Assembly: GCA_026706325.1 (NCBI GenBank)
Contig: JAPOYZ010000135.1
Location: forward strand, 1-12,959
Source of the DNA: Candidatus Aminicenantota bacterium
GTDB lineage: Bacteria; Acidobacteriota; UBA6911; RPQK01; JAJDTT01
DNA: 12,959 bases
Direction of reading: 5' to 3'
Shown here: in pieces, positions 6,610-12,887 of the stretch
How the letters are laid out: each line of letters opens with the position of its first letter
How positions within the stretch are numbered: the stretch's first letter is position 1
Notes under the pieces: generated by a model
What the model saw: the letters and a program-made list of their open reading frames with translations, nothing else
Told to the model about the DNA's origin: nothing
The model's database searches: none
Position numbers and translations under genes: made by a program

Positions 6610-7272
6610 ATGCGGGTTGTGAGTTCCTTCGAGATCGAGTCGGAGGCGGTGGAGCCGTTCTTCAAGAACGGCTACATCCTGTCGTGTCCGGCCAGTGGAA
6701 ACGCCATCTACATCGACCCTGGGGACGAGGCTCCCCGCCTGCTGGCCCGCGTGCGGGAACGCCGTCTGAGCCTGATTGCCGTGGTGCTGACCCATGCCCA
6801 CGTGGATCACATTACTGGCGTCGGACAAGTAGTGGAAGAGTGGGGAACTCCCATCTACCTGCATCCTGAGGACCGTTCCATCTACGACGCTCTGCCCGAG
6901 TGGGGCTATTGGTTCGGGCTCAACTGCGATCCGGCGCCGCCGCCGACCGATACCCTGGAGGATGGACAGACGTTGAGCCTGGATTGTCTGCGGATCCGGG
7001 TGCATCACACCCCCGGCCACTCCCCGGGCAGCGTCTCGCTGGAGGTGGAGAATCACCTGTTCTGCGGGGACACCGTGTTCCAGGGATCCATCGGCCGGAC
7101 CGATCTGCCCGCGGCCTCCTACGATGTCCTGATCGAGACCATCCGACACAGGATCCTTCCCCTGGGGGACGATGTCGTCCTCTACCCGGGCCACGGACCC
7201 GTGACCACGGTGGGCGAGGAACGTGTCTACAACCCGTTCCTGACGGGTGCGGCCCGCCCCGTCGGCTTTTAG
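6610..7272 (+). CDS. Metallo-beta-lactamase-fold hydrolase, glyoxalase II / YcbL-like
   Basis: The product (220 residues from ATG 6610) has the dinuclear metal site of the glyoxalase II group. THAHVDH (61-67) supplies His62, His64, Asp66 and His67. His137 is in TPGHSPGS, Asp154 in FCGDTVF, and His195 in LYPGHGP. GSIGRTDLP (159-167) is typical of the short YcbL-type enzymes, which lack the long C-terminal glutathione-binding domain of classical glyoxalase II, as this one does. A thioester substrate such as hydroxyacyl-glutathione or another thiol conjugate is likely but not shown. The frame is open back to 6442, but that would overlap the PIN gene by about 115 bases with arginine-rich sequence of no family character. 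GTG 6553 would give a GTGTGA overlap with the PIN stop. ATG 6610 begins exactly where the fold begins (MRVVSSFEIES), although its ribosome binding site is weak. Confidence 0.85.
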   Translation: MRVVSSFEIESEAVEPFFKNGYILSCPASGNAIYIDPGDEAPRLLARVRERRLSLIAVVLTHAHVDHITGVGQVVEEWGTPIYLHPEDRSIYDALPEWGYWFGLNCDPAPPPTDTLEDGQTLSLDCLRIRVHHTPGHSPGSVSLEVENHLFCGDTVFQGSIGRTDLPAASYDVLIETIRHRILPLGDDVVLYPGHGPVTTVGEERVYNPFLTGAARPVGF

Positions 7273-7321
7273 GCAAGACAGGCAACGATTCCGACGTAAC
7301 GACCTCTCCCGGAAGACAATG

Positions 7322-8041
7322 ATGGGGCCGCCCTGGAAGATACGGTGGGTCTTCTTCGACGCGGTGGGAACCCTGTTCCGCGTGCGGGGCTCGGTGGGCG
7401 AGGTCTACGGCCGGGAGGCGTTCCGTTACGGGTTCGAGGGTGCTCCGGACCGTCCCGCGTACGCCGCCGTCGACCGTGCCTTCAAGCGGGCCTTTCGGAA
7501 GGTACAGGGGTCGTCTCCTCTGGCGGGAAGATCGGGAGAAGCCGCCCAGAAGGAGTGGTGGAGGGAAGTGGTCCGGGAAACCTTCAAGGGCCTGGGGCCG
7601 TTTCCCCGGTTCGACAGCTTCTTCGAATCGGTCTTCGATCTCTTCGCCACGGACGCCGCGTGGGTACTGGAGCCTGGGTGCCGGCGGGTCCTGAATGGTC
7701 TCAGGCTCCAGGGGCGAAGCCTCGGGATCATCTCCAACTTCGACAGCCGGATCGACTCGGTCCTGGAGGCGTTGGAAATCCGGCAATTCTTCGATCTGAT
7801 CGCAGTTTCCTCCCGGTCGCCTCACGCCAAGCCGGAGGAAGCGATGTTCCGGATGGCGATCCGCCGGGCCGGGGCCGATCCGGGCCGCTGCCTCCATGTG
7901 GGAGACCATCCGGAGGAGGACTACGACGCCGGCCGGGCCGCCGGCCTGCACGCCCTTCTCTATGATCCCGGCCGGCGCTGGACGGGCCGCGCCGAACACC
8001 GCATCGAGGATTTGCAAGGCATCGGTTCGTTTTTGCTATAG
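7322..8041 (+). CDS. HAD-superfamily hydrolase, REG-2/HDHD3-like
   Basis: The 239-residue product has the HAD motifs in order. Motif I is FFDAVGTLF with nucleophile Asp13, motif II IISNFD (136-141) with Ser138, motif III His-Ala-Lys-Pro with Lys170, and motif IV HVGDHPEEDYDAG (192-204) with Asp195 and Asp200 or Asp202. A helical cap of subfamily IA lies between motifs I and II (about 20-115). The usual second Asp of motif I (DxD) is Val15. That loss is typical of REG-2-like members and casts doubt on ordinary phosphatase chemistry, because this residue is the general acid/base. ATG 7322 is preferred over ATG 7319 because GGAAG at 7311-7315 is six bases away; an extension to 7247 would overlap the preceding gene. 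It follows the hydrolase by 49 bases, probably co-transcribed. The substrate is unknown. Confidence 0.84.
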   Translation: MGPPWKIRWVFFDAVGTLFRVRGSVGEVYGREAFRYGFEGAPDRPAYAAVDRAFKRAFRKVQGSSPLAGRSGEAAQKEWWREVVRETFKGLGPFPRFDSFFESVFDLFATDAAWVLEPGCRRVLNGLRLQGRSLGIISNFDSRIDSVLEALEIRQFFDLIAVSSRSPHAKPEEAMFRMAIRRAGADPGRCLHVGDHPEEDYDAGRAAGLHALLYDPGRRWTGRAEHRIEDLQGIGSFLL

Positions 8042-8042
8042 T
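8012..8042 (+). promoter_or_regulatory. Promoter for the MqnD-like gene, overlapping the HAD stop codon
   Basis: An extended -10, TGCTATAGT (8034-8042), sits across the TAG stop of the preceding gene (8039-8041). TTGCAA (8012-8017) is a possible -35 with a long 19-base spacer. Transcription from about 8049 would give a 50-base leader to GTG 8099. Confidence 0.5.
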
Positions 8043-8060
8043 GCAGCCTCTCGACGGCAC

Positions 8061-8080
8061 CGGCCCGGGCCGAACGGCCC
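8061..8080 (+). repeat. GC palindromes in the leader of the MqnD-like gene
   Basis: CGGCCCGGGCCG (8061-8072) is a perfect palindrome. GGGCCG (8067-8072) also pairs with CGGCCC (8075-8080) around two bases. The end of this element is six bases before AGGAG (8087-8091), so folding could influence ribosome access. In such GC-rich sequence this may be chance. Confidence 0.25.
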
Positions 8081-8098
8081 CCGAACAGGAGATCCCCA

Positions 8099-8938
8099 GT
8101 GAAAGACCAGGTGATTCACGTTGCTCATAGTCCGGATAGTGACGATGCCTTCATGTTCTACGCCCTGGCCACCGGCGCCATGGACACGGGCGGGCTCCAG
8201 TTCGTTCACGAACTCAAGGACATCGAGAGCTTGAATCAAGATGCCAAGCAAGGCCGCTACGAGGTGACGGCGGTGAGCATCCATGCCTACGCCTATCTCG
8301 CCGACCGCTATGCGCTGCTGGACAGCGGGGCCAGCATGGGAGAGGGGTACGGGCCGGTTCTGGTGGCGCGGGAACCGTTTGGTGTGGAACGGATCTCGTC
8401 GCTGCTGGTGGCGGTGCCGGGGGAGCGGACCTCCGCGCTCCTGGCGCTCAAGCTGTTGGAGCCCAATCTGCGGTACCGCGTGGTCGACTTCGACCAGATC
8501 ATCCCCGCGGTTCAGGCAGGGGAAGTGGATGCGGGCCTGATCATCCACGAGGGCCAGTTGCTGTACGAGAGCCTGGGCCTTCACTGTGTGGTGGACCTGG
8601 GCCGCTGGTGGAATCAAGGGACCGGTCTGCCACTCCCTCTGGGGGGCAACGTGATCCGGAGGGACCTGGGACGGGAACGGATCCACCAGGTCTGCCGGCT
8701 CTTGAAGGAGAGCATCCGCTACGCCCTGGAACATCGGGACGAGGCCTTGGACTATGCTCTGAGCTATGGCAGGGGACTGGGGCGTCGGCAGGGCGACCAG
8801 TTCGTCGGGATGTACGTCAACGAGCGCACCCTGAGCTATGGCGAGGAAGGGCGGCGGGCGGTCCGCCTCTTCCTGGAACGCGGATACTCCGCCGGCCTGA
8901 TTCCCCACCGGCCGGACGTCGAATTCGTGACCTGCTGA
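8099..8938 (+). CDS. mqnD: MqnD-like 1,4-dihydroxy-6-naphthoate synthase (futalosine pathway)
   Basis: The 279-residue product belongs to the MqnA/MqnD family, which has a periplasmic-binding-protein fold but acts in the cytoplasm. It matches the MqnD pattern: HSPDSDDAFMFYAL (10-23), VSIHAYAYLADRYALLDSG (59-77), LIIHEGQLLY (147-156) with His150 at the position of the catalytic His, and DLGRWWNQGTGLPLPLGGN (166-184). MqnD converts cyclic de-hypoxanthine futalosine to dihydroxynaphthoate in menaquinone synthesis, so this suggests a menaquinone-respiring organism without the classical Men route. The GTG start is well supported by AGGAG at 8087-8091, seven bases upstream. Other mqn genes are absent from the window. 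A paralogue of changed function cannot be excluded: SPDSDD replaces the SPCPND recalled from Thermus MqnD. Databases often label such proteins as ABC substrate-binding, but no signal peptide is visible. Confidence 0.8.
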   Translation: MKDQVIHVAHSPDSDDAFMFYALATGAMDTGGLQFVHELKDIESLNQDAKQGRYEVTAVSIHAYAYLADRYALLDSGASMGEGYGPVLVAREPFGVERISSLLVAVPGERTSALLALKLLEPNLRYRVVDFDQIIPAVQAGEVDAGLIIHEGQLLYESLGLHCVVDLGRWWNQGTGLPLPLGGNVIRRDLGRERIHQVCRLLKESIRYALEHRDEALDYALSYGRGLGRRQGDQFVGMYVNERTLSYGEEGRRAVRLFLERGYSAGLIPHRPDVEFVTC

Positions 8939-8966
8939 CGGGAAGACCTCAAGCGCCGGGGAATTC

Positions 8967-8996
8967 TTGACACTACCTCTCGGGCAATCCCATAAT
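8967..8996 (+). promoter_or_regulatory. Sigma-70 promoter of the cysteine operon
   Basis: A perfect -35 TTGACA (8967-8972) stands 18 bases from -10 CATAAT (8991-8996). It is the best canonical promoter in the window. The expected start is near 9003, directly at the edge of the Rrf2-type box, giving a leader of about 37 bases. Confidence 0.75.
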
Positions 8997-9003
8997 GCCG
9001 GCG

Positions 9004-9028
9004 AAAGTTGACTAAAACAGTAGGGATT
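9004..9028 (+). promoter_or_regulatory. IscR/Rrf2-type operator overlapping the transcription start
   Basis: This 25-base stretch contains TTGACTAAAACAGTAGGG (9008-9025). Laid against the E. coli IscR type 1 consensus as I recall it (YYGACTRWWWYAGTCRRS core), I count about 21 of 25 positions matching; the clear miss in the core is A for C at 9022. It covers roughly +1 to +25, so binding should block transcription. The likely ligand is the Rrf2 protein encoded immediately downstream, which would make this an autorepression site for the whole operon. Confidence 0.6.
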
Positions 9029-9039
9029 GTGGAGTTTCC

Positions 9040-9456
9040 ATGAAGATCACCGCGCGAGCCGATTACGCCATCCTGGCCATCTTCGAATTGGCGCTGCATC
9101 CTGCGACGACTCGAGTGCAGGCCCGGGAGCTGGCCGAGAGTCAGGAAATTCCGTTGAGGTTCCTGGAGCAGATTCTGATTCAGCTCAAGAAAGCGGGCAT
9201 GGTCGAGAGTGTCCGGGGAGCCGCGGGAGGATACAAACTGGCCTGTCCGCCCAGAGAGATCAGCCTGGCCCGGATCATGGAAGCGGTGGAGGGGGACGTC
9301 ACCCTCCTCGATTCCAGAGTGAAGCCGACCTGCGTCTTGTACAAGGTCTGGCAGGAGATCGAGCAGGAGTTTGTGGACAAGCTCGGGTCCATCACCGTCG
9401 AGGACCTGGTTCGCCGAAAGATCCGGGATGACCGAGTCCTGGTTTACCATATCTGA
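9040..9456 (+). CDS. Rrf2-family transcriptional regulator (CymR/IscR-like)
   Basis: The 138-residue product has a full Rrf2 architecture: N-terminal MKITARADYAILAIFELA (1-18), helix-turn-helix with PLRFLEQILIQLKKAGMVES (38-57), wing RGAAGGYKLA (59-68), and dimerisation helix with CVLYKVWQEI (98-107) and ITVEDL (118-123). IscR binds a 2Fe-2S cluster through three Cys in the region before this helix. Here only Cys98 remains, at the position of the last one (Cys69 lies in the wing), so a standard IscR cluster site is missing. In this it resembles CymR, the Bacillus repressor of cysteine metabolism that uses cysteine synthase as co-regulator, and the C-terminal VYHI is also reminiscent of CymR. 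GGAG at 9031-9034, five bases upstream, supports the ATG. It lies 18 bases before a cysteine synthase gene under a box-containing promoter, so control of cysteine synthesis is the likely role. Confidence 0.88.
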   Translation: MKITARADYAILAIFELALHPATTRVQARELAESQEIPLRFLEQILIQLKKAGMVESVRGAAGGYKLACPPREISLARIMEAVEGDVTLLDSRVKPTCVLYKVWQEIEQEFVDKLGSITVEDLVRRKIRDDRVLVYHI

Positions 9457-9474
9457 GGAGCGCGCAAGAGACTC

Positions 9475-10398
9475 ATGGAAGTCGAGCTGGAAGTCGAACC
9501 GAAAGAGAGCCTGCTGAGCCGGATCGGCAACACGCCGTTGGTGGAGATCCGAAGGATTCTGCCGCCGGGCCGGGTCCGAATCCTGGCGAAGCTGGAGGGA
9601 TTCAACCCCGGCGGATCGGTCAAGGACCGGGCCGCGTACAACATGATCCGGATCGCCGAGGAACAGGGATTGCTGCGGCCGGGGCGCACGCTCATCGACT
9701 CCACCAGCGGAAATACGGGAATCGCCTACGCCATGATCGGGGCCGCCCGCGGTTACGACGTCCTGTTGGCCATGCCCGCCAACGCCAGCATCGAACGGAA
9801 GAAGATTCTGCGGGCCTATGGGGCCAAGATTCGCCTGACCGATCCGCTGGAGGGCTCTGACGGCGCAATCCGGGAGATCCGCAGGCTCTACCGGGAGTCG
9901 CCGGAAAAGTATTTCTACCCGGACCAATACAGCAATGACGCGAACTGGAGGGCCCACTACGAGACCACGGCGATGGAAATCTACCGCCAGACCAACGGCG
10001 AAATCACCCACTTCGTGGCGGGTCTGGGAACGAGTGGAACCTTCGTTGGAGCGACCCGCCGTCTCAAGGAGCTGAACCCTCGGATTCGGGCCATCTCCTT
10101 CATGCCCGATTCCCCCTTCCATGGCCTGGAGGGCCTCAAGCACATGCCCACGGCGCTGGTCCCCGCCATCTACGATCCGGATCTGGCCGACCTGAACTTG
10201 GAGGTTTCCACCGAAGCGGGGCAGCAGATGGTCCTGAGGCTGGCGCGGGAGGAGGGAATATTTGCGGGGATCTCCGCCGGCGCGGCCCTGGCGGCGGCGC
10301 TCGACGTCGCTCGGAACCTGGATCAGGGCGTCATCGTGGCCATCTTCCCGGATTCGGGGGACAAGTACCTCTCGGAGGCGTTCTGGGAGAGTGATTGA
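9475..10398 (+). CDS. cysM: CysM-like cysteine synthase, probably CysO-dependent
   Basis: This 307-residue PLP enzyme of the fold-type II beta-family adds sulfide or a sulfur carrier to an activated serine. Motifs in order are IGNTPLVEI (17-25), GGSVKDR (46-52) with PLP-binding Lys50, STSGNTG (76-82) for the substrate carboxylate, VAGLGTSGTF (181-190) for the PLP phosphate, GIFAGISAGA (261-270), and DSGDKYLS (293-300). It is closer in pattern to mycobacterial CysM, for instance ITHFVAGLGTSGT and the LVPAIYDPDL stretch (228-237), than to CysK. In M. tuberculosis CysM the substrate is O-phosphoserine and an Arg near this stretch binds the phosphate; Lys222 occupies about that place here, compatible with phosphoserine but unproven. 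It overlaps the Mec gene by one base (TGATG), and CysO is encoded one gene further on, so sulfur delivery by CysO is the natural reading. CysK-type use of O-acetylserine and sulfide remains possible. Confidence 0.88.
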   Translation: MEVELEVEPKESLLSRIGNTPLVEIRRILPPGRVRILAKLEGFNPGGSVKDRAAYNMIRIAEEQGLLRPGRTLIDSTSGNTGIAYAMIGAARGYDVLLAMPANASIERKKILRAYGAKIRLTDPLEGSDGAIREIRRLYRESPEKYFYPDQYSNDANWRAHYETTAMEIYRQTNGEITHFVAGLGTSGTFVGATRRLKELNPRIRAISFMPDSPFHGLEGLKHMPTALVPAIYDPDLADLNLEVSTEAGQQMVLRLAREEGIFAGISAGAALAAALDVARNLDQGVIVAIFPDSGDKYLSEAFWESD

Positions 10399-10829
10399 TG
10401 CTCTATTTGAAACCGGAGGACCTGGAGCGCATCAAGGTTATTGCCGAAAGGACCTATCCTCACGAGTGCTGCGGACTCCTGGTCGGTTCGGCAGGCGACG
10501 GGTTCAAGCGGGTTTCGCGGGTGGTGGAGGCGCAGAACCAGAGGAGCGACAGCGCCGCCAATCGATATCTGATCGCGCCCGAGTTCTGGCTGGAGTGGGA
10601 CAAGCGGCTCCGGGGAAGCGAGTTGCAGATTCTGGGTTATTTTCACAGCCACCCCGACGTGCCGGCCCGTCCGTCCCAGTATGATCGGGACCATGCTTGG
10701 CCCGGTTACTCGTACCTGATCGCTTCGGTGCGCCGGGGCAGGACGGCGGAGGTATTGTCCTGGCTCTTGCTGGAGGACCGATCCGGCTTCGAGCCGGAAG
10801 AATGGGAATTGGAATCCCAGGGATCTTGA
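10398..10829 (+). CDS. mec: Mec-like JAMM/MPN zinc peptidase acting on CysO
   Basis: The 143-residue product is a JAMM metallopeptidase with the complete motif. Glu23 is in HECCG (22-26), and His83, His85, Ser93 and Asp96 are in HSHPDVPARPSQYD (83-96). Zinc is held by the two His and Asp, with Glu as general base. In M. tuberculosis, Mec hydrolyses the CysO-cysteine adduct, releasing cysteine and regenerating CysO. The length and the position between CysM and CysO fit that role. The ATG overlaps the CysM stop by one base, indicating translational coupling; a TTG three bases earlier is a poorer choice. Because CysO is here an N-terminal domain of a larger protein, the peptidase may instead or additionally cleave after the internal di-glycine. 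That is inference: JAMM enzymes do cut isopeptide or peptide bonds after Gly-Gly in ubiquitin-like systems. Confidence 0.9.
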   Translation: MLYLKPEDLERIKVIAERTYPHECCGLLVGSAGDGFKRVSRVVEAQNQRSDSAANRYLIAPEFWLEWDKRLRGSELQILGYFHSHPDVPARPSQYDRDHAWPGYSYLIASVRRGRTAEVLSWLLLEDRSGFEPEEWELESQGS

Positions 10830-10860
10830 GATCTGTTCATATCCGATTAGGAGGAAAGCC

Positions 10861-12288
10861 ATGGCTGTCAAGGTGTTCATTCCCACTCCCCTGAGGCCCC
10901 ATGTGGGCAACCGGGAGTCCTTGGAGTTGGAGGGAGCCACCATACGGGAGGTGCTGCAGAGCCTCACGGAGCAACACGGAACGCTCCGCAAGCATCTTTA
11001 CACTCCCCAGGGGCGCCTGAGGAATTTCGTCAACGTCTATCTGAACGACGAAGACATTCGATACCTGCAGAGGGAGGACACGGCCGTCAGCGACGGCGAT
11101 ACGGTCAGCATCGTTCCCTCCATCGCCGGCGGCAGCGTGGCGGCTGCCCCGCCCGGCCTCCTCACGCACGAGGAGATCCGGCGGTACAGTCGCCACCTGA
11201 TCATGCCCGAGGTGGGATTGGAGGGGCAGCGAAAGCTGAAGCAGGCCAGCGTCCTGTGCATCGGCGCCGGCGGCCTGGGGTCGCCCCTGGCCATGTACCT
11301 GGCTGCGGCCGGAGTGGGCCGCCTGGGAATCGTGGATTTCGACGTGGTGGACGAGAGCAACCTGCAGCGGCAGATCCTTCATGGAACCGGCGACGTGGGG
11401 CGGCCCAAGCTGGAATCGGCGCAGGAAACGTTGTCTCAGATCAATCCTCACGTCCAAGTGGAGACTCACCAGGTACGACTCAGCTCCGAGAACGCCCTCG
11501 ACCTGTTCCGGTACTACGACGTCGTCGCCGACGGAACCGACAACTTTCCCACCCGGTATCTGGTCAACGACGCCTGTGTGTTGAGCGGCAAACCGAACGT
11601 CTACGCCAGCATCTTCCGGTTCGAGGGCCAGGCGTCGGTTTTCGCGCTGCCGGACGGACCCTGCTATCGCTGCCTCTACCCGGAGCCGCCACCCCCGGGC
11701 CTGGTGCCCTCGTGTGCGGAAGGGGGCGTCCTGGGGATTCTTCCGGGGCTGGTGGGGATCATCCAGGCGACCGAAGTCGTGAAGCTGATCCTGGAGCAGG
11801 GGGATCTACTGGAGGGACGGCTGCTCCTGTTCGACGCCCTGGGCATGAAGTTCCGGGAGCTGAAGCTGCGCAGAGACCCGGAATGCCCGGTTTGCGGTGA
11901 CGAACCCACCTTGCACGAGCTCATCGACTACGAACAGTTCTGCGGCATCGAGCCTGAATCAGCGGCCGCGGTCGAGGAAATCACGGCGGTGGAGCTGAAG
12001 CAGGAATTGGACCGGGGCGACGACGTCTTCATTCTGGACGTGCGCAACCCGCCCGAGTACGAGATCTGCCGGATCGAGGGGGCCCACCTGATCCCCTTGG
12101 GAGATCTGCTCAACCGTCTCAACGAGTTGGACACCTCGCGGGAGATCGTGGCCCAGTGCCGGTCGGGTGCCCGCAGCGCCCAGGCCGTGCAGCTTTTGCG
12201 TCAGGCGGGCTTCCGGAAAGTCCGGAACCTGGAGGGCGGAATCCTGGCCTGGGCCCGGGACGTGGACCCAACCGTCCCAGCGTACTAA
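10861..12288 (+). CDS. CysO-MoeB/MoeZ-rhodanese fusion: sulfur carrier joined to its activating enzyme
   Basis: One 475-residue chain holds three domains. Residues 1-91 are a ubiquitin-like sulfur carrier closely resembling M. tuberculosis CysO: IPTPLRPHVG (7-16), FVNVYLNDEDIRY (56-68), DGDTVSIVPSIAGG (78-91), ending in Gly90-Gly91. After a short linker, residues 100-357 form a MoeB/ThiF-type E1: ATP loop GAGGLG (135-140), DESNLQRQ (164-171), Lys183, ADGTDN (223-228), catalytic Cys285 in PSCAEGG, and zinc Cys pairs 268/271 and 342/345. Residues 372-475 are a rhodanese with Cys433 in QCRSGARS. The E1 plus rhodanese part equals mycobacterial MoeZ, which adenylates and thiocarboxylates CysO. In known carriers Gly-Gly must be a free C-terminus; here it continues into the E1. 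AGGAGG (10849-10854) six bases before ATG is a strong start signal, 31 bases after Mec. The frame is uninterrupted from 10861 to TAA 12286-12288, so the fusion is not a reading-frame artefact unless a sequencing error removed a stop. Confidence 0.92.
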   Translation: MAVKVFIPTPLRPHVGNRESLELEGATIREVLQSLTEQHGTLRKHLYTPQGRLRNFVNVYLNDEDIRYLQREDTAVSDGDTVSIVPSIAGGSVAAAPPGLLTHEEIRRYSRHLIMPEVGLEGQRKLKQASVLCIGAGGLGSPLAMYLAAAGVGRLGIVDFDVVDESNLQRQILHGTGDVGRPKLESAQETLSQINPHVQVETHQVRLSSENALDLFRYYDVVADGTDNFPTRYLVNDACVLSGKPNVYASIFRFEGQASVFALPDGPCYRCLYPEPPPPGLVPSCAEGGVLGILPGLVGIIQATEVVKLILEQGDLLEGRLLLFDALGMKFRELKLRRDPECPVCGDEPTLHELIDYEQFCGIEPESAAAVEEITAVELKQELDRGDDVFILDVRNPPEYEICRIEGAHLIPLGDLLNRLNELDTSREIVAQCRSGARSAQAVQLLRQAGFRKVRNLEGGILAWARDVDPTVPAY

Positions 12289-12884
12289 CCCACGCCGTGT
12301 CCGGTTCGCCGGAGGCGATCCACCTGCTCCGGCAGGTTGATGTTGGTCACCACGCCCGAGTCCACTACCGGCACCAGCAGCTGGGAACTCAATCGGCGCC
12401 TCACCACCCAGCGCGCTCCCTGGTTCAGCGGAGCTTGCTTCAGCTCGGCAAAGAACCGTTGCGGGAAGAGCACCGGGTGCCCCTTCTTTCCACGGTGCCG
12501 GGGAATCAGGATGCAGGAGGGACAGCGGAAATGTTCCCGGAGAAGGGCACGGAGAGTCGACTTGGCCACCAGGGGGTGGTCCACGGCATGCACCAGCGCG
12601 CCGTCGTAGCCATCGAGTTCCTCCAGAACCAGAAGGAGGCTGGAGAGGGGACCCCGATCCGGATCGGGGTTCACCAGGACCCGGGCTGCCGCCAGGTCGA
12701 GCCGGCTCCGGATCTGGCGATGCTGCCGTCCCAGCACCACCCAGGGGTCGGTACCGAGAGTCAGGTGGCAGTCGAGAACATGTTGCAGAAAGGCTTTGCG
12801 CCCCAGTGGGAGCAGGGCCTTGGGGCGCCCCATGCGGCGGGAGTCGCCTGCGGCCAGAATCACGGAGGCGACCCGGTTCAGCAT
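12285..12884 (-). CDS. MocA/MobA-like nucleotidyltransferase
   Basis: The 199-residue product begins with the nucleotidyltransferase signature VILAAGDSRRMGRPKALLPL (8-27), in which the glycine-rich loop and Lys22 bind the nucleotide. AVDHPLV (100-106) carries the metal-binding Asp102, RGKKGHPVLF (131-140) is typical of MocA-type enzymes, and NINLPEQ (181-187) stands where the second metal site lies. MocA and MobA transfer CMP or GMP to molybdopterin, so a role in molybdenum cofactor maturation is probable, although the same fold also makes other nucleotide-activated compounds. The gene runs toward the cysteine operon and its TAG stop overlaps the fusion gene's TAA by four bases, with no terminator between. 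Near its start a possible + strand gene diverges within a few bases. No good ribosome binding site precedes ATG (complement of 12882-12884). Confidence 0.83.
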   Translation of the reverse strand: MLNRVASVILAAGDSRRMGRPKALLPLGRKAFLQHVLDCHLTLGTDPWVVLGRQHRQIRSRLDLAAARVLVNPDPDRGPLSSLLLVLEELDGYDGALVHAVDHPLVAKSTLRALLREHFRCPSCILIPRHRGKKGHPVLFPQRFFAELKQAPLNQGARWVVRRRLSSQLLVPVVDSGVVTNINLPEQVDRLRRTGHGVG

Positions 12885-12887
12885 GGG

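Noticed and set aside
8836..10143. 435-codon open frame on the - strand across mqnD end, rrf2 and cysM
   Set aside because: It spans three real genes and a promoter region, with no recognisable domain; explained by high GC at third positions.
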